Below are positions 27,247-34,733 of a stretch of DNA of 64,000 bases, piece by piece. The notes beneath the pieces are model-generated. The model had not been told where the DNA came from, ran no database searches, and saw nothing but the letters and a program-made list of their open reading frames with translations. Origin of the DNA: Arthrobacter psychrochitiniphilus (GTDB lineage: Bacteria > Actinomycetota > Actinomycetes > Actinomycetales > Micrococcaceae); the NCBI RefSeq assembly GCF_003185915.1, contig NZ_QHLZ01000012.1:47995-111994 (forward strand), in the 5' to 3' direction. Each line of letters starts with the position of its first letter. Position 1 is the stretch's first letter. Made by a program: the position numbers and the translations under genes.

Positions 27247-27260
27247 TGTTATTGATAACA
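27247..27260. promoter_or_regulatory. LacI-type operator at the GH35 promoter
   Basis: TGTTATTGATAACA has exact inverted TGTTA/TAACA arms. Reading leftward, it directly follows TAAAAT, the likely -10 box, so it covers the start of transcription. The same 14-base pattern occurs before the GH20, GH101 and beta-helix genes. Confidence 0.75.
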
Positions 27261-27266
27261 ATTTTA
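27261..27266 (-). promoter_or_regulatory. Likely -10 box of GH35
   Basis: TAAAAT on the minus strand, directly against the operator. A weak TTCATG lies 17 bases further upstream as a possible -35. Confidence 0.5.
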
Positions 27267-27323
27267 GCCGATCAAACCCGATTCATGAAACATGAAACGC
27301 CATCGCCAGCTGAATTCACGCTA

Positions 27324-27338
27324 TGTTACATGATAACA
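27324..27338. promoter_or_regulatory. Second, variant LacI-type operator before the LacI gene
   Basis: TGTTACATGATAACA keeps both arms but has five bases between them, where the other sites have four. It lies 70 bases before the LacI ATG and may serve autoregulation. Confidence 0.6.
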
Positions 27339-27408
27339 ACTAGGCTTGCAGACAAACCGAAGCTAATGCTCCACGCTGGCTGCCAGCTTCCCCACCCCAA
27401 GGAAATCC

Positions 27409-28428
27409 ATGAGCACCCATCAATTTGAGCGCGGTCCGGCAATGCGAGACGTCGCGGCAGCAGCGGGCGTGTCCGCGCAGACGGTATCCCGGGTGCTCAA
27501 TGAGCATCCCAACGTTCAAGAAAGCACACGCCGGCGGGTAATGGCCGTTGTTGACGAGCTGGGCTACCGAAGGAACTACACCGCCCGGGCCTTGGTTACA
27601 GGGCGGTCAAAGACCATTGGCGTTCTGACCTTGGCTACCAATAATTACTCACGCTCATCGCTCTCGCTGGGTGTTGAACTGGGAGCCCGCGAAGCTGGCT
27701 ACACCGTGAACTCGGTGACGTCCAGCCTGAGTGCACAAAGCGTCATCGACGCGGTGAGCCGCCTAGTTTCCCAAGGAGTGGACGGCATCATCATTGCCGC
27801 ACCGCTCCAAGAAGCCGTGGAGACGGTGGAAAAAATCACGGCAAGAATCCCCACCGTCAACACTGACGGATCCTCCGGGATGGGCGATCGCATGGTTGGC
27901 GTTGATCAGGACATGGCAGCAGTCCTGGCAACCCGGCACCTGTTGGAGTTGGGACACAAGACGGTTTGGCATGTGGCCGGACCTGCTGACTGGTCTGACG
28001 CTTCAAGCCGCCTGCAGAGCTGGCGACGAACGCTCCAAGAGGCCGGCCGGGAAGTTCCCCCGGAGTTGCACGGAGACTGGAGCCCGGAGTCCGGCTACCG
28101 CAATGGACTAATTTTGGGGCGGATGCCCGAGGTCACAGCAATTCTTGTGGCGAGCGATGAAATGGCCTTTGGTGTTATCCGGGCGCTGAGCGAACTTGGC
28201 CGGCGCATTCCCGAAGACGTCTCAGTGGTAGGCATTGATGATATTGACCTGGCCGAATTTTCAAACCCGCCACTAACTACCATCCGTCAGTCCTTTGAAG
28301 ATACGGGCCGGCGCGCTGTGCAACGGCTCGTTGCCCAGATCACTAATCCAGAAGCGGTCAGCAGTCAGGACATCCTCAAACCCACACTCATTGTGCGGGC
28401 AAGCACCGCACCACCGCCGGCCGGCTAG
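27409..28428 (+). CDS. LacI family transcriptional regulator (glycan regulon candidate)
   Basis: A 339-residue LacI/GalR regulator. The N-terminal helix-turn-helix and hinge read [20 protein letters not shown] and then [18 protein letters not shown]. The periplasmic-binding-like sensor domain carries [28 protein letters not shown] and [26 protein letters not shown] blocks. AAGGAA precedes the ATG. It is divergent from GH35 with two palindromic sites between. I infer that it represses GH35 and, through the shared motif, the GH20, GH101 and perhaps beta-helix genes. The inducer is probably a galactose- or HexNAc-containing sugar. Confidence 0.93.
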   Translation: MSTHQFERGPAMRDVAAAAGVSAQTVSRVLNEHPNVQESTRRRVMAVVDELGYRRNYTARALVTGRSKTIGVLTLATNNYSRSSLSLGVELGAREAGYTVNSVTSSLSAQSVIDAVSRLVSQGVDGIIIAAPLQEAVETVEKITARIPTVNTDGSSGMGDRMVGVDQDMAAVLATRHLLELGHKTVWHVAGPADWSDASSRLQSWRRTLQEAGREVPPELHGDWSPESGYRNGLILGRMPEVTAILVASDEMAFGVIRALSELGRRIPEDVSVVGIDDIDLAEFSNPPLTTIRQSFEDTGRRAVQRLVAQITNPEAVSSQDILKPTLIVRASTAPPPAG

Positions 28429-28457
28429 AAGGCCCCAAGTTTGAGCGCTCCGGGTCT

Positions 28458-28537
28458 GCGCTAGTTCCTGCCCTGCGCGAGCCGCAGGCCGGGCCCGCAC
28501 CCAAGGCCAGGCCCGCGCTAGTTCCTGTCCTGCGCGA
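28458..28537. repeat. Direct repeat duplicating the 3' end of the kinase gene
   Basis: A 23-base sequence at 28515-28537, covering the last codons and stop of the kinase gene, recurs at 28458-28480 with one difference. The copies are 57 bases apart. The outer copy would read the same last residues and stop, which suggests a past local duplication. Confidence 0.6.
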
Positions 28538-29432
28538 TCAGGAGTGGGATGCCAAAAATGGGATCCTGGCGCAAAATTTGCACCTCACCCATCCCCCGCG
28601 AAGCTGCGTGGGAGGCGACTGCGGCCTGCAAGGCTGGCACATTGCTGCCTAACCCGCTGCCCAGCACAAGCGGGCCCGTCAGGTTCAGCGCCGTGGCAAC
28701 TTCGGCTGCCAACCCGGCCAAATCTGATCCTGCACGGTCCACCAGTTCCAGTGCGTGTTCATGGCCGCTTTGCGCTGCCGCGAAGATCACCGGTGAGGCA
28801 GCCGCCCAATAGCGCCTGGTTGTACCCTGATGGAAATGGGCAATGAGTGATTGGGGCTCGCTCAGTCCGCAATACTTGAGCAGCCCGGCCGTCAGCGCAT
28901 CGACGTCCTTGCCTGCGTCCATTCGCCGCAGGCTGTACCTGACAGCCTCGCGTGCCAACCAGTATCCGCTTCCCTCATCCCCCAGCAGGTAGCCCCACCC
29001 ACCAGCGCGGGCTTGCTCTCCTGCCTCGTTGATCCCCCAAGCGGCGGAGCCTGTCCCGGCAATCACGGCAACTCCGAAGCTCAGGCCTGCCGCCGCCAGC
29101 AACAGCCGGGTGTCATGCACCACGTCAATCTGGGCACCCGGCACAAAAGGAGCAATGAGTTCCCTGAGTGCGCGGGCATCGCTGTCCGTATCAACACCCC
29201 CAGCACCGGCAAGGAGCCGGCTCGCCCCGTCCACATCCAGTGCGGCGAACAACGCTGCCATGTTCTCTACGGCGGTTTCCCGGCTAACATTCTGAACGTT
29301 GGTGCTGCCTACGCTGGCGTCACTACTGATAAGGCCGTCCGTCCAGACGATGCCTCGCGTTTTCGAGCCGCCAATGTCCAGCCCAACAAAGCGCGATGGG
29401 GCAGAGGAAAAGTTCAAGGGGTTTTTGTCCAC
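28518..29432 (-). CDS. N-acetylglucosamine kinase-like BadF/BcrA-type ATPase
   Basis: A 304-residue sugar-kinase fold of the BadF/BadG/BcrA/BcrD ATPase group, which includes N-acetylglucosamine kinases. The phosphate-1 loop is FVGLDIGGSKTRGIVW, phosphate-2 is GVAVIAGTGSAAWGI, and LLGDEGSGYWLAREAVRY is the family's conserved block. The adenosine region includes GPLVLGSGLGSN. No membrane segment is present, so it is cytosolic. Near GH20 and GH101 genes, phosphorylation of released GlcNAc or GalNAc is a sensible inference, but no operator was seen before it. Confidence 0.87.
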   Translation of the reverse strand: MDKNPLNFSSAPSRFVGLDIGGSKTRGIVWTDGLISSDASVGSTNVQNVSRETAVENMAALFAALDVDGASRLLAGAGGVDTDSDARALRELIAPFVPGAQIDVVHDTRLLLAAAGLSFGVAVIAGTGSAAWGINEAGEQARAGGWGYLLGDEGSGYWLAREAVRYSLRRMDAGKDVDALTAGLLKYCGLSEPQSLIAHFHQGTTRRYWAAASPVIFAAAQSGHEHALELVDRAGSDLAGLAAEVATALNLTGPLVLGSGLGSNVPALQAAVASHAASRGMGEVQILRQDPIFGIPLLIAQDRN

Positions 29433-29449
29433 ACACCTAGACTAATGCC

Positions 29450-30481
29450 ATGTTCATCACACCCTTGATTGCCGCACCCATGGCTGGCGGAACCACGACG
29501 ACGGAACTCGCCTTGGCTGCCCAAGGTGCTGGCGCCTTTGCCTTCGCCGCCGGAGGCTATAAGACTGCTGACCAGCTCGCCGCACATATTGCCCCCTTGC
29601 GGGCCACAGGACTTGACTTTGGTGTGAACTTATTTGTTCCCCGGGATGCTCCCTTGAGTGCACGTGGCGTGGCTGCTCTTTCCGCCTACCGGACCTCCCT
29701 GCGCTCCACCGCACAGCGCTACGGGGCGCAATTGCCCGCCGTGGCACCAGATAAGGACAAAGTGCAAGACTATTGGACCGAGAAGATGGCCCTGCTCTTG
29801 GCAGATCCAGTTCCGCTGGTCAGTTTCACTTTTGGCCTGGCGTCCAACGAAGTGGTGGCCAGCTTGCACAAGGTTGGCACCCGGGTGGCTGCCTCCGTGA
29901 CGAACGTGGCTGAGGCTCTCGCGGCTGGCGCTACGGGTGTGGATGCTCTGATTGTTCAGCACGCAGGTGCGGGTGGGCACACCGCCGCTTTCCTGCCGTC
30001 AAAAGCGACGCCACCCGATGCCAGCGGTACGCTGGCCCAGCTGGTTGCCGCAATCGGGGCGGCTGTTAGCTTGCCGTTGGTAGGCGCGGGCGGCGTCAGC
30101 GGCCCCTCTGATGCCAAAGCCGCTTTGGCCGCCGGAGCTGTTGCGGTGGCAATTGGAACTGCTCTCATCCGCACCGATGAGAGTGGCGCCCGGCAGCTCC
30201 ACAAGGATGCCTTGGCAGACCCGTTCTACAACGAAACCGCCATGACACGGTCCTTTACCGGCAAGCCGGCCAGGGCGCTGGTCAACGAGTTTGTCCGTGA
30301 GCACACCGCCTGCGCACCTGAGGCTTATCCCGAGGTTCACTTCCTGACCGCGCCCCTGCGCAGCGCTGCTGCCGCCGCGCAAGATCCCCGCGCTGTGAAC
30401 CTCTGGGCCGGGATCGGTTGGAAATCGGCGCAGAGCGGGCCCGCAGCCGCGGTAGTGGGAAGTTTTCTGCACGAACTCTAA
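29450..30481 (+). CDS. Nitronate monooxygenase family flavoprotein
   Basis: A 343-residue FMN-dependent TIM-barrel protein of the nitronate monooxygenase/2-nitropropane dioxygenase family, which oxidises nitronates such as propionate-3-nitronate. The landmarks are TPLIAAPMAGGTTTTELALA, AFAFAAGGYKTADQL, GATGVDALIVQHAGAGGHTA and the FMN phosphate site GAGGVSGPSDAKAALAAGA. It starts 17 bases from the divergent kinase gene, so the two promoters must overlap. The role is probably detoxification. Confidence 0.93.
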   Translation: MFITPLIAAPMAGGTTTTELALAAQGAGAFAFAAGGYKTADQLAAHIAPLRATGLDFGVNLFVPRDAPLSARGVAALSAYRTSLRSTAQRYGAQLPAVAPDKDKVQDYWTEKMALLLADPVPLVSFTFGLASNEVVASLHKVGTRVAASVTNVAEALAAGATGVDALIVQHAGAGGHTAAFLPSKATPPDASGTLAQLVAAIGAAVSLPLVGAGGVSGPSDAKAALAAGAVAVAIGTALIRTDESGARQLHKDALADPFYNETAMTRSFTGKPARALVNEFVREHTACAPEAYPEVHFLTAPLRSAAAAAQDPRAVNLWAGIGWKSAQSGPAAAVVGSFLHEL

Positions 30482-30696
30482 TTTTCTCCACGAACCTCGA
30501 GTGAATAGGCGCCACCAGCGGCCGCACCGCTGCCCACCCCACTCCCGCGCCGGGCTGATGCTTACGCTGGGCCGGCGCCGGGCTGCGCTACCGCTGGGCT
30601 GATAGCCCAATTGTTCGGGAATTTGCTAGAATGGCGAACTTACGGACGGCATTTTTGCCGACATTTCCGACAGCCACGTATACCTTGGAGGATCCC
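30482..30696. other. Intergenic GC-rich region before the Lrp/AsnC gene
   Basis: It contains short GCCGGGCTG-like repeats near 30550-30600 and the leader of the regulator gene. No gene or clear hairpin with a T-run is seen. Confidence 0.4.
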
Positions 30697-31212
30697 ATGG
30701 CATCAAACGCGAAGAACGTTCGGCGCGACACGGCTCAGGCGGGTCTCCATGCGGAACCCTTGGACGCCGTCGACCGGCAGATCATTGACACGCTAGTGGC
30801 GGATGCCAGGATCACTAACCGGGACCTTGCCGACGCCGTGGGAATTGCCCCGTCCACAGCCCTGATGCGCACCCGGGCCCTCATGGAACGTGGCGCCATC
30901 GAAGGCTTTGAAGCGAAGCTGAACCTCGCCTCGATTGGTAGATCCGTGCAGGCCCTCATAGCCGTTAGGCTGCGCGCTCATGACCGGGACCAGATTGACA
31001 CCTTTACAGGGCGGGTCCCGCAGCTTCCCGAGGTGCTCTCGACGTTCCACACCTCTGGTTCCGTAGATTATCTGCTGCATATTGCCGTCCGAGACACCGA
31101 CGCTCTGCGTGACTGGGTTCTGGATAACCTCACCACCGACCCCGTGGTTGGTCATACTGAGACCACCTTGGTGTTCAAACACATGCCCGGCCACGCGGGT
31201 CCGTTGAACTAG
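30697..31212 (+). CDS. Lrp/AsnC family transcriptional regulator
   Basis: A 171-residue regulator. The start at 30697 is set by TTGGAGGATCCC just upstream; the frame to 30631 is probably leader. The N-terminal winged helix reads DRQIIDTLVADARITNRDLA and GIAPSTALMRTRALMERGAI. The C-terminal RAM/AsnC effector domain includes VQALIAVRLRAHDRDQIDTF and VDYLLHIAVRDTDALRDWVL. Such proteins sense amino acids or related small molecules. No target is evident; it is followed by a CorA-type gene after 42 bases. Confidence 0.93.
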   Translation: MASNAKNVRRDTAQAGLHAEPLDAVDRQIIDTLVADARITNRDLADAVGIAPSTALMRTRALMERGAIEGFEAKLNLASIGRSVQALIAVRLRAHDRDQIDTFTGRVPQLPEVLSTFHTSGSVDYLLHIAVRDTDALRDWVLDNLTTDPVVGHTETTLVFKHMPGHAGPLN

Positions 31213-31254
31213 CTTCGGAACACTTTTACCGCTCACCTCACCCATAATAGGCAG

Positions 31255-32250
31255 GTGAGCATTATTGATAACGCCGTATACGTTGACGGCTTGCGCTTTG
31301 CCAATCCCAACAGCCTAGATCAGACCTACGAGGTTATGGATTCTTGCGACGGCATGGCTTGGATAGGCATTTTCCGTCCCGACGCAGCTGAGATGCAATC
31401 GCTCGCTGCAGAATTTTCGCTACACGAGCTGGCTGTAGAAGATGCGATCAAAGCCCATCAGCGGCCCAAACTGGAACGGTACGACGACGTCCTCTTCACC
31501 GTGCTACGGCCCGCCAGATACTTTGATGAGACCGAGGCTGTGGAGTTCGGTGAGCTTCACATTTTTACCGGCAAAGACTTCGTCATCACCATCCGCCATG
31601 CCGAAACACCAGGACTGGCTTCAACCAGATCCCGGCTCGAGTCAGATCCGGATTTACTGGCGCAAGGTCCCGAAGCCGTGCTGTACGCCATCTTGGACCA
31701 GGTTGTGGATGACTACAAGCCCGTAGTCCAGGGTCTGGAAAACGATATCGACGAGATTGAGGACCAGCTTTTTTCCGGCGACCCCCACGTCTCACGGCGC
31801 ATTTATCAACTGTCCCGGGAAGTCACCCAATTCCAGCGCGCCATCCACCCACTGCGGGGCATGCTGGAAAAACTCAAAAACGGATTCGAGAAATACCACG
31901 TCAACGTTGAGCTGCAGCGCTTTTTGCGCGATATAGAAGACCACATTGAAATTGTCACCGCCCAGGCCGACTCCTTCCGTGATCTCCTGCAAAATGCCCT
32001 GATCGTGGACGGGACCCTGACCACCAACCGTCAAAATGAAGCCAGCGCAGCCGAAAATCAGCAGATGAAGAAGATCTCATCCTGGGCCGCCATCTTATTT
32101 GCCCCCTCCTTTGTGGGATCGGTGTACGGCATGAACTTTGAGAACATGCCGGAGCTTCACTGGAGCCTGGGCTACCCCTTTGCCCTGGCCTTGATGTTCC
32201 TGGTGGGCCTTGTTATGTATCTCATCTTCAAAAAGAAGACCTGGCTTTAG
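31255..32250 (+). CDS. CorA family magnesium/divalent cation channel
   Basis: A 331-residue CorA-type protein with a GTG start. The large cytoplasmic N-terminal domain (HELAVEDAIKAHQRPKLERY) leads to a long stalk helix (AQADSFRDLLQNALIVDGT). Two C-terminal membrane helices follow, with the selectivity signature GMNFENMPE between them and a basic end. The family forms pentameric Mg2+/Co2+ channels in the cytoplasmic membrane. No magnesium riboswitch was recognised upstream. Confidence 0.95.
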   Translation: MSIIDNAVYVDGLRFANPNSLDQTYEVMDSCDGMAWIGIFRPDAAEMQSLAAEFSLHELAVEDAIKAHQRPKLERYDDVLFTVLRPARYFDETEAVEFGELHIFTGKDFVITIRHAETPGLASTRSRLESDPDLLAQGPEAVLYAILDQVVDDYKPVVQGLENDIDEIEDQLFSGDPHVSRRIYQLSREVTQFQRAIHPLRGMLEKLKNGFEKYHVNVELQRFLRDIEDHIEIVTAQADSFRDLLQNALIVDGTLTTNRQNEASAAENQQMKKISSWAAILFAPSFVGSVYGMNFENMPELHWSLGYPFALALMFLVGLVMYLIFKKKTWL

Positions 32251-32295
32251 TCCGGGCTGCGCCTGCTAAGGCTGTGCTGTGGTGACCTGTGCCGC

Positions 32296-33582
32296 TTAGG
32301 TCCTAGCCAGTGCTGCGATGTCATCAAGGAAGCTTTCAGCCACGGCATCACTGACGGTGGCCGTGGTCTCGCCAATGGTTTCTAGGTAGTTCTCTGTGAC
32401 CGGGCCACGGCGGCCGGTGAGTGGCGCGCCGTCGGCCATGGCCTTCTCCAGCGCTCGCTGGGAGGCGCTGCGGGCAGCGAACTCAATGTCAGCCGGGGAG
32501 AATCCGGCGCTGGCCCCCACCAGCGCCTGTACGTCAATCTCCGCCACCACATGGGCCGGAATGAAGCGGTTCCACATAGCAGAGCGAGCCGCCTCATCAG
32601 GGAGTCCGATCGGGATCACGTAATCGAAACGGCCGTGGCGCAGGAACGCGGAATCCAGCGAGCGGATGAAGTTGGTTGCACACACCAGCAGCCGACCAGG
32701 CTGGTCGCGGAACGCCGGAATAATTTTCAGCAGCTCATTGGTGACACCCTGCATGGGCGACGGCGGCTCGCCGGACCGCCGCGAGGCGATCTCTTCCACC
32801 TCATCGATGAACACAACTACGTGCTCCAACTCCGCAATTTCCAGGAACGTCTGGCGCAGGGCACCGGCCAAGCCGCCGGGCTCCCCTGCCAGCCGGGACG
32901 GAAAGACTTCCACAAAAGGCCATTCAAGACGGGACGCAATGGCCTTGGCAAAGGTGGTTTTTCCCGTTCCTGGAGGACCAAAAAGAACGACGGCGCGCGG
33001 CGGCACCACTCCGAATTCCTCCGCAAGCTCCGGCTCTGCCAAAGGCAGCACAAGCCTTCGCTCAAGTAATTCCTTCTCTGCCGTCATGCCCGCAACACGG
33101 TCCCAGAGGTCCCGTGGCAGAACCCTTCCGCCAAGCTCGTCCAGTGCGCCGCGCTCTGCCCGCTGGACCGGGATCCGCCGTTCAAAGTAGCGCAGATTCT
33201 TCTTCACCACGAACCCTCGGTTGGTGAAAGCCTCTACCCGCGTTTGGGTCTCAGGCATGAGTGCGGAGAGTTTATTCAGGCCATGGGCTACCATCCGGTT
33301 CTCCACAGCGGCCAGAAGCATGGTGCCAATGCCGCGCCCACGGAAGCTCGGCACGGTGGCTAGGAAAACGATCCAGCCTTGATCGTGAGCGGCCCTGGCA
33401 ACCGCGGCGCCAATGACCTGTTCGCCTTGTACCGCCACCACGGCATGGTCCTTCTCGCAGGAAGCAAGAACTTCGGAAAGATCATAGACAGGCGCCACAT
33501 CACTCTCACGCAGCGACTGCCACAGGGCAAGGATGCCTTCAACATCTTGTGAATGAAAATCCCGGATTGTCCATGCGCTCAT
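32296..33582 (-). CDS. GNAT acetyltransferase fused to an AAA+ ATPase
   Basis: A 428-residue two-domain protein. Residues 1-135 are a GNAT N-acetyltransferase with the acetyl-CoA loop RGRGIGTML (81-89) and the tail NRGFVVKKNLRYFERRI. Residues ~150-425 are an AAA+ module with Walker A GPPGTGKT (202-209), Walker B VVVFIDEVEE (Asp260, Glu261), sensor-1 LLVCATNFI, the arginine region LRHGRFDYVIP and a C-terminal lid. The AAA part resembles Cdc48/FtsH-type unfoldases. The pairing suggests ATP-driven handling of a protein that is acetylated, but substrate and role are unknown. It has no operon partner; the next gene is divergent. Confidence 0.88.
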   Translation of the reverse strand: MSAWTIRDFHSQDVEGILALWQSLRESDVAPVYDLSEVLASCEKDHAVVAVQGEQVIGAAVARAAHDQGWIVFLATVPSFRGRGIGTMLLAAVENRMVAHGLNKLSALMPETQTRVEAFTNRGFVVKKNLRYFERRIPVQRAERGALDELGGRVLPRDLWDRVAGMTAEKELLERRLVLPLAEPELAEEFGVVPPRAVVLFGPPGTGKTTFAKAIASRLEWPFVEVFPSRLAGEPGGLAGALRQTFLEIAELEHVVVFIDEVEEIASRRSGEPPSPMQGVTNELLKIIPAFRDQPGRLLVCATNFIRSLDSAFLRHGRFDYVIPIGLPDEAARSAMWNRFIPAHVVAEIDVQALVGASAGFSPADIEFAARSASQRALEKAMADGAPLTGRRGPVTENYLETIGETTATVSDAVAESFLDDIAALART

Positions 33583-33787
33583 GTCCCTGCCGCTCCTTTG
33601 CGTTAGCCAGTGAATGCATCATGGCACGCCCCGCCTCATCAGAGAAATTGTTGCGACGCTCACTTTGGAGCTGCCCCGAGCTCTGAGGCAACGCCCTGTG
33701 GTTAACTTCACGCCGTTTCTGGAAACAAAACCCGCTCCAGCAACGCTAAATCCAAATGAGAACATTTTCCCCACAGAAAGTTGCATC

Positions 33788-34417
33788 ATGACCATCGAGA
33801 TAACCCGCGAATTCGACCTGGACAGCGAACTCATCCTAGACAGTGATGCTGCAGCGGCCCTCTTTTTGGAGGCTCGCACGGCCAACAGCTGGGCTGATGA
33901 ACAGATCAGCGACGAGACGCTGCAGGCCGTCTATACGCTGACCAAAATGGGCCCTACTGCCATGAACATTCAGCCGTTACGCATCGCCTGGATCCGATCC
34001 AGTGAAGCCCGCGCGCAATTGGTTGAGCACATGAATGAGGGCAATAAAGTCAAGACCCTCGCCGCCCCCATGGTTGCCGTTCTGAGCTACACCAACGAAT
34101 GGCACAACCTGCTTGAGCGCACCACGCCGCACATGGCCTCAATGGCTCCCACCTTTGAAAAAAACCTTGATAGCCGCAATACCATGGCAGTTACCAATGC
34201 GCATATGCAGGCCGGGTACTTCATTCTTGCTGCGCGTGCAGCAGGCCTTGCGGCAGGACCCATGACAGGATTCGATGCCTCAGGAGTTGACGCCCACTTT
34301 AATGCAAATACCTCTTATAGCGCATTCATGGTGGTGAACTTGGGCAAGCCCAGCGGTGTTATCGATCGCCAGCGCCTTCCCCGGCTGGATTTTGACTCCG
34401 CAACCGTAACGTTGTAA
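33788..34417 (+). CDS. Nitroreductase family protein (malonic semialdehyde reductase RutE-like)
   Basis: A 209-residue FMN-dependent nitroreductase-fold protein. The start at 33788 gives the family-typical length; the frame extending to 33614 looks non-coding. Landmarks are FLEARTANSWADEQISDETL, MGPTAMNIQPLRIAWI, EGNKVKTLAAPMVAVL and GLAAGPMTGFDASGVD. This matches the RutE/HadB group, which reduces malonic semialdehyde or similar carbonyls. No other pyrimidine-degradation gene is in the window, so the in vivo substrate is unclear. A strong terminator follows. Confidence 0.9.
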   Translation: MTIEITREFDLDSELILDSDAAAALFLEARTANSWADEQISDETLQAVYTLTKMGPTAMNIQPLRIAWIRSSEARAQLVEHMNEGNKVKTLAAPMVAVLSYTNEWHNLLERTTPHMASMAPTFEKNLDSRNTMAVTNAHMQAGYFILAARAAGLAAGPMTGFDASGVDAHFNANTSYSAFMVVNLGKPSGVIDRQRLPRLDFDSATVTL

Positions 34418-34466
34418 TAATCTATTTCAAGTTTCTAACCTCGTTATGAAATTGTCTTTCACACGA

Positions 34467-34507
34467 CACGTTGTCCTTATTTTTCATCGAGGACAACGTG
34501 TTTTTTT
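34467..34507 (+). terminator. Strong terminator after the RutE-like gene
   Basis: A perfect 10-base stem (CACGTTGTCC with GGACAACGTG) closes a 14-base loop and is followed by seven T. Confidence 0.92.
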
Positions 34508-34671
34508 GCATTACTGCGCTAAATTTCGGCAATTTTCAGTTTTCCCAAGGCGGTAGCAATGACATATTTTCATAGGATAGAAACCCTCACTTCCCTAAGT
34601 CTGCTAGTTAATCAACGCACGCGTGCGGCGTTGCTCTCCACGAGGCCGGTCACACTCTTTCGCTTTACCAT

Positions 34672-34685
34672 TGCTATGGATAACA
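34672..34685. promoter_or_regulatory. LacI-type operator at the GH20 promoter
   Basis: TGCTATGGATAACA differs from the GH101 site by one base. It directly follows TACCAT (34666-34671), a possible -10 box, as at GH35. Two bases later a second palindrome, GGTCACGTGTGACC (34688-34701), begins. Confidence 0.7.
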
Positions 34686-34687
34686 TG

Positions 34688-34701
34688 GGTCACGTGTGAC
34701 C
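34688..34701. promoter_or_regulatory. Additional palindrome downstream of the GH20 operator
   Basis: GGTCAC and GTGACC arms flank two bases. It lies between the LacI-type operator and the ribosome site of the GH20 gene. Its role, if any, is unknown; it could bind another regulator. Confidence 0.4.
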
Positions 34702-34733
34702 TGTATCTCCAAAATTCAGCGAAGGATGAACTC

